DNA from: Chondrosia reniformis
Lineage: Eukaryota > Porifera > Demospongiae > Chondrillida > Chondrillidae
Length of the DNA stretch: 64,000 nucleotides
Direction: 5' to 3'
NCBI GenBank assembly: GCA_947172415.1
Contig: OX359191.1
Location: 8,541,130-8,605,129 of the forward strand
The translations under genes were made by a program, and so were the position numbers. The notes beneath the pieces were generated by a model. That model was given only the letters and a program-made list of their open reading frames with translations, had not been told where the DNA came from and searched no databases. Below are positions 11,441 to 25,780 of the stretch, piece by piece; the stretch's first letter is position 1; each line of letters begins with the position of its first letter.

Positions 11441-12673
11441 TTCTATATAAAGGAATAATTATATAAAATAATTGTAATTTTATATATTATCCTTAATAGA
11501 CTAATTAAAATGCAATTATTCTCCTAAGACATATATACAAGGAATACGCTAGTGGACCTTTCATGCAGCCAATCATTCTAATTACATTACTTCTCAGTAC
11601 AAATCAATAATGCAAACAAGAGGAAAGTTTAAATATGAAATGGTCGGTGAGTGTCTATACTATAATGGCATGGAAGGTTTCACCTTTACCACTTACGTAT
11701 ATACAAAAATTAGAATACATACATTTTAATATAGAGCAGATTTTGGTTACCTCGGAGGTGACTCACTTTTACAGAAATCAGAGCAAAGCAGTCTTCCAAG
11801 TGGTTCTGAAATATTATAAAATTAATGTTGCTCAGGAAAACTAAGTCCAGGAACTGCAGCTTCCAGACACTTCAGAATGAGAGGTCAAGATTGTAACTGT
11901 GATACTAGACCATGCAGTTTAGCTGGACTGTAGGTCCTCTTTTATATTACTTCAACTTCCTTATTAGGAGGAATACTTGCTAAAGTGTGTCATTTCAGAT
12001 TACATTCCCCAAATTGGTATGTAGATAGAATGACATCATACCCAGTACAAATATAGCACACCACATTTTTGTATATGTCTATATGCCTTTACTACATGTG
12101 CTGTATGCATATATATAATACTAATACATACGGTGAATTTAGACTTTTTTGTATATATATTTTACATGACATGATGTCTACATTATTCAATAATTAAGTT
12201 ATTTGAAATTTAATTGAATTACTAGATTGTTTCTCCTACATTCACAAACACATGACTGATAGGAGTGTACTAATTAAGCCAATAGACTGGACAATTACAG
12301 AAATCCAGTGCCTTTCCTAGAAAGACAACAATTAGTCCTAGCGCCCTTAACTTACTGAGTCGATAAGAGCCCGAGACACTAAATATTCACAGAAATAAAG
12401 GCCCCATGCAAAAAGTGTCCACTGAATAAGAGGCCCAGGAGTAAATACCCACAAAATTAAGAACCCCACAAGCATATTATTTATTATTCATTGTATCTTC
12501 AACTTTTGGCATTACATCAGTTTTCTTAATCACAGTCAAAATGAAAATATTAATTTGTATACATATAATAATATGACAAAAACTACCTAATTAAAGTGTC
12601 AGCACAAAGTTACTTTGCCTACATTTATAAACTATATCTATGGAATGGAATGGATTCCAGACCGGATCTGCTT
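11441..12673. other. Intergenic region between C1q-like gene and AP2M1 3' end
   Basis: A 1.2-kb AT-rich region should hold the promoter of the C1q-like gene and the 3' UTR of AP2M1. I see no conserved coding segment. AATAAA-like stretches occur but no site is assignable. Confidence 0.5.
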
Positions 12674-15600
12674 TCAAATAGTATAGTTGGACTGGGAACG
12701 TGTCTCATAGAGACCACTCTTACTGATGTAGCGGACCCATTTAACAACATCATGATCAGAGTAGTTAAGCTTTGGCTCAAAAACTTTCAAATATCGGACT
12801 TTCAAACCGGAGCATGAAAATGGAACCTGGAGAAAAGAATAGTAAGCAATTGCTGAATCACATGTAAACAATTTACTGGAGAACAGTATGGTCTTTAAAC
12901 AAGGAACAAGTGCACAGCTGGATTTTAAAGACCTTGTACATCTCACACCCTTTGTTACAAAGATGCTCGCCATTATGGCTGTAAGTTGTGTTAATTGCCA
13001 TAAATTGAGTGGAAAACTGTACTTTAAAATTAACCCTTTTCTCACGTAGCTCGTATATTTTAACAGTCACTTTATTAACCAAAAGTGACATAGGTCTAAT
13101 TTAATACTTTTATAATTACTAAGTCGCTTGCAAGGCGCACTAGCTTTAATGGCTAATTTCAGGTGTCTGGTATAGAGTTACCAATATCGGAGGGTAAAAC
13201 AGTGGACTCTCAGACAAGTTGAATAAACCAGGATTTATGATCCTTCATCTCTAAAGTATATAACAGAACGTGAACAGGCCTTAGTTCTTTAATATTCCTG
13301 TCCAGTTACAGCCTCCATAAAGATTACTTAGGCATAAATGCAAAATGGCTTTTCAAATAATGCAAGTCAGTGAAGTGGAAAAAGGCTATTATCACTTTAT
13401 TGCTTAGGTTACATGGCAAAAGAAAACATTATTTGCTAAATGACCCCTTGCATATGTCCAAGTATAGGCACAATATGTACAGTCTGCCAGCCCTAATTCA
13501 GCTAGTGTGAATACTCCTCAACACTCATTTTGACCACTTGAATACCTTTATGACTGAATCTTAGCTACATTATTCAGTGGACACGAACAGCCTAGTGCAA
13601 CAATACCTGGAGACAGTCATAAGAACATAACCACAAAATTGAGATATTACAAGAAGAGAAAACTTTATCTCGAGACTATAGCAAATCTACTAATTGGTGG
13701 AGCGTGTAAGTACAAGATGGCACTTCTGTGATCTACAAATGCTGTTTAATGGACCACTGAGTGCGGGCCTATTGAAATCAGATTACCAACTAAAGATCAC
13801 TATTTTTGTAATTGGTACTTAGAGCAACAACCATCAGGGCTACCAAAGAGCAGGTTTCTTTAAGAGTCACTTTGTCTGACCATCTGGAGATGGGCCTCTG
13901 TAGTTCTGGTCAATTAATTTGCCTTTTAAGTGAGGGATTAATGTTAATTAAAAGTGATGACTGCTACACCAAAAAAGTGAGTGACAATAATTACAAACCA
14001 AATATATGTTTACATATAGCAACACCCTGTCGGGCTAGTAATTACAACTAATTATTGGCATACTTATATTCCCACCAATAGCAATTCCTGTAAACAAGAA
14101 TCTGATTGTGTTAAGGTTTTTGGATGTATGCATACATGTTCAAAGCTTTAGAAAACTAGTTTTTAGAAATACATCCACAAATCCTATCTGTAGATGGTAA
14201 GATGGTAAAACACATATGCATTAAAATAGTACACTAAGCAAATTCTTGAAGGAGTTGTGTTTTTATAAACAATCTACCACTTGACGGACTCTCTTACTAT
14301 CTACGTATGTACTGCCCAGAGTGTCAGAACATACAACTGATATACGTACAAAAACAAGGTTTTAGAGGAGTGAACTACCTTGTACTTTTGGTAAGGAAAC
14401 AGATCCAAGTTCCCACACAAATGTACTTTGAAAGAGACACTTTGCCCTTAAAATCTCCAAACAATGTACAGTGTACTAAGCAAGTAAACTGATAAACCCA
14501 ATGACAAATTGCTGAAGAGAAAATAAGATTAGTTTATGGGGTACACACATCATTTATTGGAAATGTGACCAAATCTGAGCGTGTGCGTGTTACAGTTTGT
14601 GAAAGATAATGATCTTTTACACAATTTCATGCCTCATTAGTCGGCTATCATCCTTCCAAGTTGATAGAAAAGAAAGTGAGAGATCCATCAATTTACAAAA
14701 TTACTGTTAAAACAGGAGCGAGTGGGTGACAACAATCCTAATAAGCTAGGAGAATGTTACTATAAAGACAATAACTTAATTAACTGAGAAATGATACCAC
14801 TTGGGATTGGCTCATTTGCAGTATTCAGTTTACAGTTTCCATAACTCCCATAACAGCTTGACTATATTAAGATGACTTACAAAGATCTCACTAGCTCTTA
14901 TGTGTACCTACACAAAGACAGTCTCACTGCACCGATGTTCCACAATAATTGAAAAACAACATATGGATGTCTCCCCTCCTCTCTGTCTCCACAATGAATC
15001 ACACTTCATGCATGCCACAGACATTCACTCTTCCATTACCTCTAATTATTCCTAGCATACCTAGTCTCATGTACTCAACTTTCATTCATTTAAAGGAGTC
15101 ACAGAACAAGCACGCCTACCCTGTCAGCTTACATAGCCAAATTGGACACGAGAGGGTAGTCATGTAACCATGGAAGTACTTGGGACTCACAGGAGACTAC
15201 TATCTACAAGTCCACAGAACACACTTCTACTCTCAGACAGAATTCTCCTCCAAGATAAACTTAATGAAATCATAATGAAATAAAGTTTAATACAGATACA
15301 CCAGACACATATAAGCATATCAGAAACAGGGTCCATCAGCTGATGATACAATCATTACATTAGCAGCCAGTGTCAAGTGTACTGCTATATAGTGAACAAA
15401 AAATAATTTCTCAGTATTGTAGCTATTTCCTTTTGCTAAATAATCACTGATTGAGTCAATACATTCATTCCTCAAACTACTTCACTTATCCTAACTGTAA
15501 CATAATTTAAAGCTTTTCAGTATCAATCTTCTTAATACTATGCAAAAAATAACCACATGACAAGCCCCATAGCATCCAAATGACCTTTGATGCCAACAGG

Positions 15601-18600
15601 AACTTGAACTTTAAACAGATTTTGTGAGTACCAAGACAGTCGTCTGTCAGTGTATAGCCACTTTTAGCTTATCTGGTGAGTACAAATTGCTGAAATTGTG
15701 GGCATTCATTTATTGATTGTGATTGATAGGGCACCTCCAGGAGTAGGTCATTAGAGCATTAAGTTGAAAGCAACCAAGTACTTCAAACATAAAGGAACAA
15801 GGCTTGACACTTAAGGATTATTACCTTACAAAAGAAATCTTATGATTACAAGATAAACTACAAATACATGAAATACTATATAACATATAAGCTTATCTTA
15901 ACTATGTTAACCATATCAACAATATGGTAACAATGAAGTTAGCTTCAACATCCCACAAATAACTGTAATAACAATAAAAAATGTAATATTGTTGCTTGCG
16001 TGTATGCCAAAGCATACAGGAAGTTAAAGAAGGAAGCATTCATACAGGGACTGCCATTGGCGGGACTGAATCTTGCTACATTATATCAAATTCCTCCACC
16101 GTTCAATGGTATGCAAAACCCTCTTAGGAGCTGACACATCCTAACTGGTATCTCTATGGGAGAGCTGAGTGTATAATAGTTTTAGTTAGGCTGTGAGTTA
16201 AACATGTCTTATCAATCACAGACACAATTAATTTTAATACGCAAACCATTAGCCACATACTCTACCAAAAAGAAACATGGTCAAATATTTCTTTAACAGT
16301 GGGGGTTTTTTATCAGGCAAATATAACAGAAATGCACTATTGCAAAACAATCAAATAAAACAATAAATTGGTTTTAATGGGTGCACATTCATAGTTTGCT
16401 TAACTACAGCGTAGAACACCATGATGCAATTAGCAAACCAAATGATCAGAGCTATCATTGGACAGACCAGGAAACCATTATCGTGTGCAAAGACACACAA
16501 TCCCACAGATCAAGGCGAGTTTGGCTCTGACACAGAATGCACCCACATTTAAGTGGAACACGGGCTGGGAAAACAGAAGCAGACAGTAGTCTTCAGGCCC
16601 AGATAACTGTTTAAAGTATGGTATGTCAGGTATGTCAGACAAATGGACTGTCAGTCTGACATATGATGCCAACACCAGCCCAGACTGCAGCACAGTCCTC
16701 GGTGTTTCACCTTTGACCCTCAGCTTTGGGATGTACTGAAGAATTAATGCTCCGGAAAACCACACAATTCACACACTATTCCTACTCCATTTGACACTCC
16801 TTCATACCCTCCTCCCACACACATTGGCTCAATAGAGAGAAAACTTGATGAAGGCATTGGATTGGCATCTGATATACTTGATAACAGAACTTCACATAAC
16901 AAGAAGGCAGAATGCTATACTTGGTAACTATTCAATTAGGAGAGCCACAACCAACTTTACCACAAACTTACCATAAAAAAAACATCTTGCACTAACACAC
17001 ACTTTCACTCAATATGTATTTGTGTACCCTCATCCAAAGCTCTCATTAGGTTTAGTTCCCTATAGGCCTTTACTCTAAAGAAGATGTAGCATGGAAGAAA
17101 AAAGGTGAATTGGTTAATTACATCTTGTGCTTGATTTGGGTCAGTGGTAAGACAGAAATGGGCTTTGATCACTACCCCACAGATGAGATTACTTGTAATC
17201 AGGTCTACCAAATCAACAAGAAAGTGTTAATGCAAGAAAAAGTTAGTGTGTTTTGTATGGACAAGAGGAATCCTGTAAAGTGAACTTATGATTAAATGGC
17301 TAGTCAAAAGGGCTGTAGATTAAGATGGGAAATATGCCCAAATATGGTTGAACCCTTTTAATTATCACTCAAGGTGTGTCAAAACCAATAAGTAGGAATT
17401 AGAAGACTCAATGAGCAGGCACTTAATGTCTACAACAATATGTTCATGTTTGTAGCATAAAGGATACCCCAAGGGGTGAGATATGATAACAGAGGGAGAC
17501 AGAGAGGCTGTGGAGGTGATGCACTGAAAACTTGCTTCCTGTCATCAAAATACTTTACCATTCAAAGTGACACCACAAGCCCCTATCACTTCTAAGGAGT
17601 AATGAGGTGTGTGAAAAACATGGCTTCCAATCTCTCACCTGATTTCTCACTTCTCTATGCATGCACATATATAAATAGGTTGAAAGACAAGAAGTAATAC
17701 AGCACTGTCTGTCTAGCAGTTCATCAAGGTGGCACCTGTGGAGAAACTATGTCTGCTCCCGCAAACTCAGGTGGTCTTAAGTGTGAATTATATTAATAAA
17801 AAAAGTCCTTAACTTCCAACATGCTCAATGTTTATGTTTCTGTTATCAAAATACTCTACAATTCCTAATTGAAACAAATACATATAATCACAAGGTTTCT
17901 TCTAACTATGTCAAAATTATCTTCCAAAGGGTTCATCTCACTGAAGAAGACCCTCACGGTGAAAATAAGAAGTTAAAACCAAAAACTGCATCTTTTGATG
18001 ATCAAAAGAGATTGAAAGATGAACCCCTTAAAGTGAATTAATATGAGAAAAGTTTACTACATAAAAAGAGGTATACTCTGGTCTGCTGTCATCAGAAGTG
18101 ATGAAATATGGCACTACAATTGCAACATACGACCCAGTGACAATGACACTGCCTACGCTGAACTGGCAGACAGAAATTCAGGGCAACTATTATTGGAACT
18201 AACACACTTATATCACTTGGCTATGTAGGTCAATTGGGACATTCAAAGGTTGTTGGGATAGGGTTATGGTTAGTTAGTGTTAGGTGCTGTCATCTTATGT
18301 ACGTATCTTAGCAACTATCACACAAGATGTTCCTTCTCAAACCTCACATGACAACTAACATAGTTCCGTAACCTAGTTACTTTATGTGAAAGCCAGCAGA
18401 CTCAACAGAAAGGAATAACTCACACAGCGTCACCTTGACTGATTTAGCAAAAGAACTGCAACCAAATAGGGTTCCAAAGGAGAAGAAAGAAAAGAAAAGA
18501 CAGTGAGTGCTACTAAGCGTTACAGTTTGTGATTCCTGTTCAAGGCTGAGCTGCTGTGTAATATTGACAGTGATAAAGTAGCTACGTAACTTGGTAGGTA

Positions 18601-21600
18601 CATACTTATTATTCAAAATTGATATGTCGACACTTCGTAGACTGTAATGGAGTGAAGCTACAGACAACAAACTAATAGAAAAGAATCAATTAACACATCA
18701 ATCCTGTAACATGTACTGTGAGTAAATACCAAGTACATATATATGTGTGATATTGATAAAGTACTATTTAATCCCAACTGAAAAGAAAATTAACAATAAA
18801 GAAAACGCTATTTATTCATACTATTTATAATATTCTACGTATAAATATGTACCAAAAATCATAAGATTCTTGTACGTATAGTATGCATGTAATGATGTGA
18901 GGGGCAATGTATTGTATATTGTGATGCTGATCAAGTTAGCACATTCATTGCTCTTGTATTTGTATATAAGGACTAAGTAGACGAACACAAATTATTCCAA
19001 ACAATTTTAGATTTTGTGAGTGAAAATTGTGAAGGATTGGAAATTTACAGTTTGGCTAAACCTTTTAATGTCTACTAACCACAAGAGTATGTGCATGGAT
19101 TCCCATGAAGGTATCATATACACAAACTGGATTCTAAATCTGCATTCCACACCCGCTAGAGGTTCTCCCATCAGATTTGCCTCAGGGGCTGCGACAACAT
19201 ACCGACACACCTCAGGAAGACTGAATTACAAAACACTTGTGGGAATCTGTAACACTACATGCATACAACCAGCCTGAGAATGCCATATCACTGCATGCAG
19301 ATACGGAGAAGCCCTCCCATCTGCTTCATACTCATCTGGTGACCTAGACTTGAGGAATGCTACATCGTAGCAACCATCAATAATTCATCTCATCTTTCAG
19401 GAAGCTATCCAAAGGACAATTTTAAGAACTTATTTTCAAAAACACATTTCACACTCCATACCATACATTAGTGTAAATTCTTTCGTTCTTGTACTCAGAA
19501 AACTTTAATGCCAAATAAGGAGATGATGAAGAAGGCCTTCATCACACGCCCAACAGACGAAAACCTGATGGAAGTAAGTCAGGTTGTCTACCCAATTTAA
19601 CATACACTAATGGCATCCTACAACTATGAGAGATAAGACTGCTGTTGCCATGGTTACATGTGAAATGATAAGATGATGAAAGGAACATGAGGAAGATGAA
19701 ACAAATTGCGAGAAAAGTAGTTTGGAGACTAAAAGCTTAGACGGTATCTTCTGACTGTAAACTTATAGATGTTTAACATGTCTCCCTTTTGAACTGTGGT
19801 TCACACCTTGTGTCACTTGGGACATTCTCCTGGAAGCACTTAACTGGGCCACAGGGGAGTAGAAAGGCAGATATTAATAATTACATTAATACTAATTGAA
19901 AGAGGATACAATGAAGATGAATTCCCAAGTTACAAAGGGCACAGATATCAAAGCACTTAATCAGAAAGTGATTGAAATTTTACAACATGATGACTAAATT
20001 TGAATCAACTAGCGTGTTAGACCTACATAAGCAGTAATTCACAGCCTATTCAACCAGAGTACATAAGGTCAAACTTTATGAATAGCCATTCAATAGGTGA
20101 ACTTTACTGAAGTGAATAAGGTGATAATTAAACCACAACTAGAGGTAAAGTATTCAGCCAGTCACATGCCACCACACCTAACCAATAGACCTGTTTCAAG
20201 TCTAATCATTGGAATCATGTTTAACGAAACTGATATAACTCAATCACAACTATTTTGCCACACATCCTGTGTAATGTTTAGGAATCATATATCTATGGTT
20301 ACACAAAAAAGGAAAGTGAAAAAGCAATATTAGTGGCTGAATCTTATCCAACATTAGGCAAGGCAATACCTGCCTGCATGTAAGGCTACAGTCACGCTCC
20401 ACAAACACATGTGGAAATCATACAGCAAATAGTGACAGCTTTACCACTATTTATCAAATTTGGAATGATTTCCCTTTTACTAAATACAGCTGTTAAACTG
20501 TCTGGTAATGCCTGGAGAGGAGGGTCCAACATTCTGTAAACATTAGCTCATCATATTTTGGATGATATATACAGGACACTTCCTACACTTCTCAGATAGT
20601 GAGGCATGTTGTTGGCATTATTGCACTAGAGATGATAGCCAGAGGTCAGACAATTGGACATACTCCAATAATAATGTATGCATACTGTACGTGCTCAGCG
20701 TGCTCAGCGTACCAGTCAGGGTACATATAAGGAAGTCTACCTCTTATGCCACACTGAGTTGGACTCTATCTACACATACTAGGACAAGGCCAATCTAGAA
20801 GTGACAGCCCCAACTCATTAATACAATCCAATTAACAATTAATGGTATTTGGTGATAGCCAGCAAACCAGCCATGTCTGCAGTTCAGTGCAAGGCATGTA
20901 CTGAAGTGTTTAATGCTCTAATTATGCAATATAATGATTGGGTACTTTAGGTAGTCACTGCTATCATTGTTTCATTCCGCTGTTTCTTAGTAAGTGTAAA
21001 CAGTAGGAAACACTATTTCAATAGTAACAGAATTTTCCTGCAGAAGAATCCATTTAATGCATTCCTCAGGAATATCTTGCTAATAAGACCAGAAAATACC
21101 ATACAAACTGTCTCACCTAACTTCTGTACACTAGTGTGGTACTGATTGGAAAATGGCTGCCCTTACCTCAAAGTTCATGGAAATGGGAGGTTTGGTCCCT
21201 CCTTGGCGAGTAGCAGCCTTGTCACTGGAGCTGGGAAGGAGGTCTACCTCAGCACTCAACTGTGTTTCCTTACCTCCAGAAATATTACGAATCCTATCAA
21301 ATATCAAATTGAGCAGTTCTCATCCACACATATGACCATCCCATAATATTACATCACAACTCATACAATTCAATACACTGAGCAGTCAACCCCTTGAAGG
21401 TGAGCAGCTAAGGAATTCCACAATATAAGTCATCATCATACACACATCTCTATGTAATGGGCTTAAGGTCGGCCATTTTTACAGATTCATTTAAGAGATC
21501 ATGTAAAGCAAACTAAAGAAGACATAAATGTGTGAACACTGTACACTGCTCAGAGCTAGTATATCAGATATACAGAATGTTCCAGACACACAGTCTTACT

Positions 21601-24600
21601 TCCATACGATGGCATTCTCTGCCGCCTTGTACTTTGCTTTTCCTCTGTTGTTTCTTGTTAAAACTCCAGACGTGTTGGGAGGAACAGGAACTCTTACCTA
21701 CATACAAGTACACATAAACACACATGGGAACACATATAAAGGAACTCTTACCTACATACAAGTACACATACACACACATGGGAACACATATAAAGGAACT
21801 CTTACCTACATACAAGTACACATACACACACATGGGAACACATATAAAGGAACTCTTACCTACATACGTACAAGTACACATACACACACATGGGATCACA
21901 TATACGTAAATGAGATTACTCAAAACAAAAAAACCCACAAAATCACAGCCTTTGCACAATCAACTCCCACTATAGGTACAAACGTACATATACGCAGGTT
22001 AATTGTGCATTTATAGAGTTTCAGGCAAGAACACTGTAATTGACTGTAAATGAACATTTGTTTGCTTTCAGTTACTAAATTTCAAAGCTGCTCTACTAAC
22101 AAGTAACAAACTCACTTCTACTTTTTGAGCATTTATGAGCGGGGAAAAGGTAGACTTGACTACAATCTTAATCTCCATGTGAGTTTTGGAGGTCTCTCGT
22201 ACAATGGGAATAACTTTAAAGGGTAAGATAATGTCTTTTGTAGATCGATATCTGCAAAAGAGTAGAGGATGGATCATATGTAAAAAAACAGCAAGGCCGT
22301 CTCCACAGTTCAATATAACAGTTAACTTTGAACTATCCTGCCTTACTAGGTTAATATATCTTTGAGATGGTTCATCTTTAGTCTTTTGAGCATCTAGAGA
22401 CACAGTTTGTTTTCTTGAAAGTCGGAAGTTTCAATGAGTCAAGAAAACAAACTGCACTTCTAGACGCTCAAAAGACTAAAGATGAACCATCTCAAAGATA
22501 ACTGTGACACAGTTAGAAGAAATCCCTATCATCTAGGTTAATATAGATCACCTTCTCTAGTCATTTAGCAGTGCTTATAGTCAGACAACACACACATACA
22601 TAGAAATAATGCAATGTTAATCTAGAGTCAATCAATGACCAGTTGGACCAGACTAGGGAGCTTACTTCATTAGCTCAAACTCTCCATCAGGAGGAATAAA
22701 ACTGATACTTCTTTCAGATTCAAACTTGCTCAACTTAACACACTAAATGAAAGAGATATTATTGTGTATACAAATATATTGACAACCATATATCATACAC
22801 AGAGAACTACATGCATACATATGTACCTACATAAAAGTAAAACTTTTGTAATATGTACCCCTCCTCCAGGGTAAATAAAGACAGATTTACCTGATGGAAA
22901 GTGCAGTCATCGATAGCAATACCTGTTCGGTTGTTCTGCCCGGTCCTGCACAAGAGAAGGAGTATAATAGTGACAGCTATTGAAGTGAAAAGTTTGGTAT
23001 TCGGTGTATACTAAATGGTGATGTGATCAAGCATTGAATATAAAGGCAAATTATTACTGAAGATGAAAATGGCGGGGCCCTTTTGTGCCTTGAGCTGGTG
23101 TTGTCGCTCTTTAAGAATGTAGTCGGAATCAACAGTGTGTTAGAATCTCCTCTTACACTTTCATAACGGACATGTTGTAGAAAGGGGACGATTAGCTGTG
23201 TGTGGCCATAGGGAGATTGGGCTTTTTATAATTATGTACTGATTGCTTCTATTATATGTTCACATACATACACAGACTAACTTTTATAATTATGTACTAA
23301 TTGCTTCTATTATATGAACACATACGTACACAGACTAACTTTCATAGTTACACCTTAAGAGGCCAAAGGTTATGCATGTCGCTCTACTATTTACTTTTTA
23401 GACATGTGCTGCTCAATAGAGGCTGCTTCAGTGGAGGAGGGCTTGGCTTGTTTGTCAATAACTAGTTTATCATTCATCCCAAACTTGCACTCTGGCATTC
23501 CCGAGAGGTAACTCTTCATAACTACCCGACCGGACACGTGGGAGCTTAGGACGTTACCTACAGACAGAGGAGAAGCTTGTAGTAACATACATACTTTTTG
23601 ATTGTACAATTGAGTCACATGGGAGTCACATGATGAAAGCTTATAGGTCACACGGGAGTCACATGATGAAAGCTTATAGGTCACACGGGAGTCACATGAT
23701 GAAAGCTTGTAGGTCACATGGGAGTCACATGATGAAAGCTTATAGGACACAGAGGAGGTGTAACAGACAAAGTAAAACACAATAGCATGGGTAATCACTA
23801 AACACTCCTGGCTAGCTTTGATGTGACTGCTTCTTCCACGATTTACATAGACTCAATTGATGTTTCAGATTTACTTTAATTATTCATAGGACACTTCAAA
23901 AAGAAACATATTCTTTACTCCAAGTCTGAACAAGGTCTATACAAACCATCTATGAATATGCAGTGCTTTCAGTATACATGTATCAATGAGGTAAATTGTT
24001 TCCCAAAATGAGGCATCAAATAAGGCTAAACATATTAGAAGTACACAATCTTTATTCAATTAGAAAAATGCAAAAAGATGGTCAGCTCTGACTTACTTTG
24101 AGGAGACATGAGAAGATTGACTGATTCTAGTACATCAAGAAAGAGCTCATTCTTTCGATACTTAATTCCATCTCTTCTCCATCCAATCTGCCCGGTCACC
24201 TGACTTGTGATCTGCCGCTGCTCCTCCACACTCTACAGCAAAGGAGGAAGAGGAGGAGGGAGAGGGGGTGGAGGAGGGAAATCCCCCATGTTGACCATAA
24301 AAGAACTACGTACGTACACTAGTCCCTAAGTCACTAGGCCCACCCAAATATCTTTGCCTTGTACAGCTACCATGTGTGGAATAATAGACAATTCTGAACA
24401 TGTACATTTTATAAAAATGGCCGTTCATATGCCATTATTACCTGTGTTCTGACACCTTGTTGCGTTATATAAGTCTTTAAGATTCCGCTGTCCAAGTTCT
24501 GTGGATATCCGTAATCAAGAATCTCTGCAAATGTAAGTATACAGCATATAAAAGGCCTACATTCAGCAATCATTGAAGTATACATGTACATTTCCCATTA

Positions 24601-25780
24601 CATACATACAAACATGTATACGTATACATAATATAAACACTTTGTATGTTGCCAAGTACTTGCAACTAACACATCAGCTCAAGCAAACATAGCAATACTA
24701 ACTACAAATAACTTACCATCAACAATTTCATAGATCAAAACAAAGTTGTTTTTGACATTCTCCTCAGTTACTTTACCAAAATACGATTCCAATACTCCAA
24801 CAAAACGGTGCAGAAACTCGAATGCCATCATGGCATTGACATTTCGCTTGGTCACTGCCACAATCCACAGGTTGTTGGATCTGACATGAAAGTAGGTCGT
24901 CCGGGCAATGTTGGCCACCGGAGTCCTTATGGGGTAACGTGAGTGGATCACTGACACTCTGAAGGCATCTATCACCGGTCGGCTAGAGAGAAACAGATAT
25001 CAATAGCCTTCACATACATATCTTCCTCACAGAGGAAGTAATTTTCTTACTGATTGCCTTACTTGCTTAATGCTCAACCACTTAATTACATATTATATAT
25101 TATATTGTTCTTCTAAAAGCTAACTTCTTTTAGATGGTACATCATTCGACCCTTTGAGTGTCTAAAAACGCAGTTTGGCTTTATAAATCTTTTGGTCAAG
25201 TGTCAATCGATGATGAAGATCTCTCAGGGTCGAACCATTCGACCAAAAGATTTATTAAGCCAAACTACATTTAGATGCTCAAAGAGCCGAAAGGTGTACC
25301 ATCTAAAAGATATACTTATTATATTTGCAAAATCGTACAATATACAACTGTTTAACAGGTTTTTGGAAAAAGAAGTAGTTTAAGTGAAAACAACAGCTTC
25401 TTACTAATTCTAATGAGATCAACATAGCTTGCTTACAAGTTGCCTTGTGTATGTATGTATGTATGTATGTATGTATAGACTCATTATGATAGATATAGCA
25501 GTGGATGTGCAGGTTAAAATAGAGGAGCTGGTATTTAATTTGACATTCTTTGTTAACAATGCATGTAGACAAAATGTCTTTCCAAAGTGCTCTACGACTA
25601 AAGACCAGATCAAGAGAGATGTTTCATCTAAAGAAGTTTTGTGACACAAACCGATCTCATTTCAACGTGCCCCCAACGCATATGCGCGCGCAGATTGACT
25701 ACTTACTTTACAGTGTCCCGGAAGATCCTTGAAATAAGTACTTCTCCTTTGTGATTGTATATGAACACACCTCCTATCAT
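12674..25780 (-). CDS. AP2M1: AP-2 clathrin adaptor, mu subunit
   Basis: Medium chain of the AP-2 complex, which selects YxxPhi cargo and binds PtdIns(4,5)P2 in clathrin-mediated endocytosis. Eleven exons (25707-25780, 24717-24982, 24442-24524, 24097-24232, 23395-23557, 22891-22945, 22666-22742, 22116-22251, 21600-21697, 21167-21293, 12674-12826) total 456 codons. Residues 1-140 form the longin-like part, starting [20 protein letters not shown]. The activating-threonine region [20 protein letters not shown] is conserved, as are [41 protein letters not shown] and the C-terminal [20 protein letters not shown] with the cargo-pocket Trp. The protein extends about eight residues past the usual end ([10 protein letters not shown]). 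The last intron is 8.3 kb, far longer than the others. Confidence 0.95.
12827..21166 (-). other. 8.3-kb last intron of AP2M1
   Basis: The terminal AP2M1 exon is separated from exon 10 by this long intron. Both borders are clean (GAG|GTAAGG at 21166 and CTCCAG|GTT at 12827). I find no conserved coding exon on either strand, no tRNA and no tandem or inverted repeat comparable to those elsewhere in the window. The open frames inside (around 14.9, 16.5, 17.0 and 19.0 kb) are short and match nothing I recognise. It may hold regulatory DNA or a non-coding RNA. Confidence 0.75.
21690..21912. repeat. Tandem repeat spanning the AP2M1 exon 9 acceptor
   Basis: About four copies of a 54-bp unit (GGAACTCTTACCTACATACA plus ACACATACACACACATGGGA and spacer). 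The leftmost copy contains the true acceptor of exon 21600-21697; each further copy repeats TATGTAG|GTAAGAGTTCC on the minus strand and so offers a decoy acceptor with exon-like bases. Confidence 0.9.
22357..22500. mobile_element. Small foldback (MITE-like) element 1, AP2M1 intron 7
   Basis: Inverted arms of about 60 bp meet around 22438. The left arm carries GATGGTTCATCTTTAGTCTT and the right arm AAGACTAAAGATGAACCATC. The core resembles elements at 25128, 33390 and 42957: a TCTAAA-type motif next to ACAGTTT. It encodes nothing, so it is either a non-autonomous DNA transposon or a hairpin repeat. Confidence 0.75.
23612..23752. repeat. 35-bp tandem repeat in AP2M1 intron 4
   Basis: Four copies of a unit containing GGGAGTCACATGATGAAAGC followed by TTATAGGTCACA. 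It lies just upstream (minus strand) of exon 23395-23557. The minus-strand frame through it ([10 protein letters not shown] repeated) is a repeat translation, not a domain. Confidence 0.85.
25128..25312. mobile_element. Small foldback element 2, AP2M1 intron 1
   Basis: Imperfect inverted arms of about 75 bp. The left arm reads TAGATGGTACATCATTCGAC and then TTGAGTGTCTAAAAACGCAG; the right arm carries the complement (GTCGAATGGTTCGACC-type centre, then AGATGCTCAAAGAGCCGAAA). It belongs to the same family as the copy at 22357. Confidence 0.7.

Noticed and set aside
16478..19277. Open frames of 68-95 codons inside the long AP2M1 intron
   Set aside because: No conserved motif, no matching splice partners and no signal or membrane pattern that stands out; this length is expected by chance in 8 kb.
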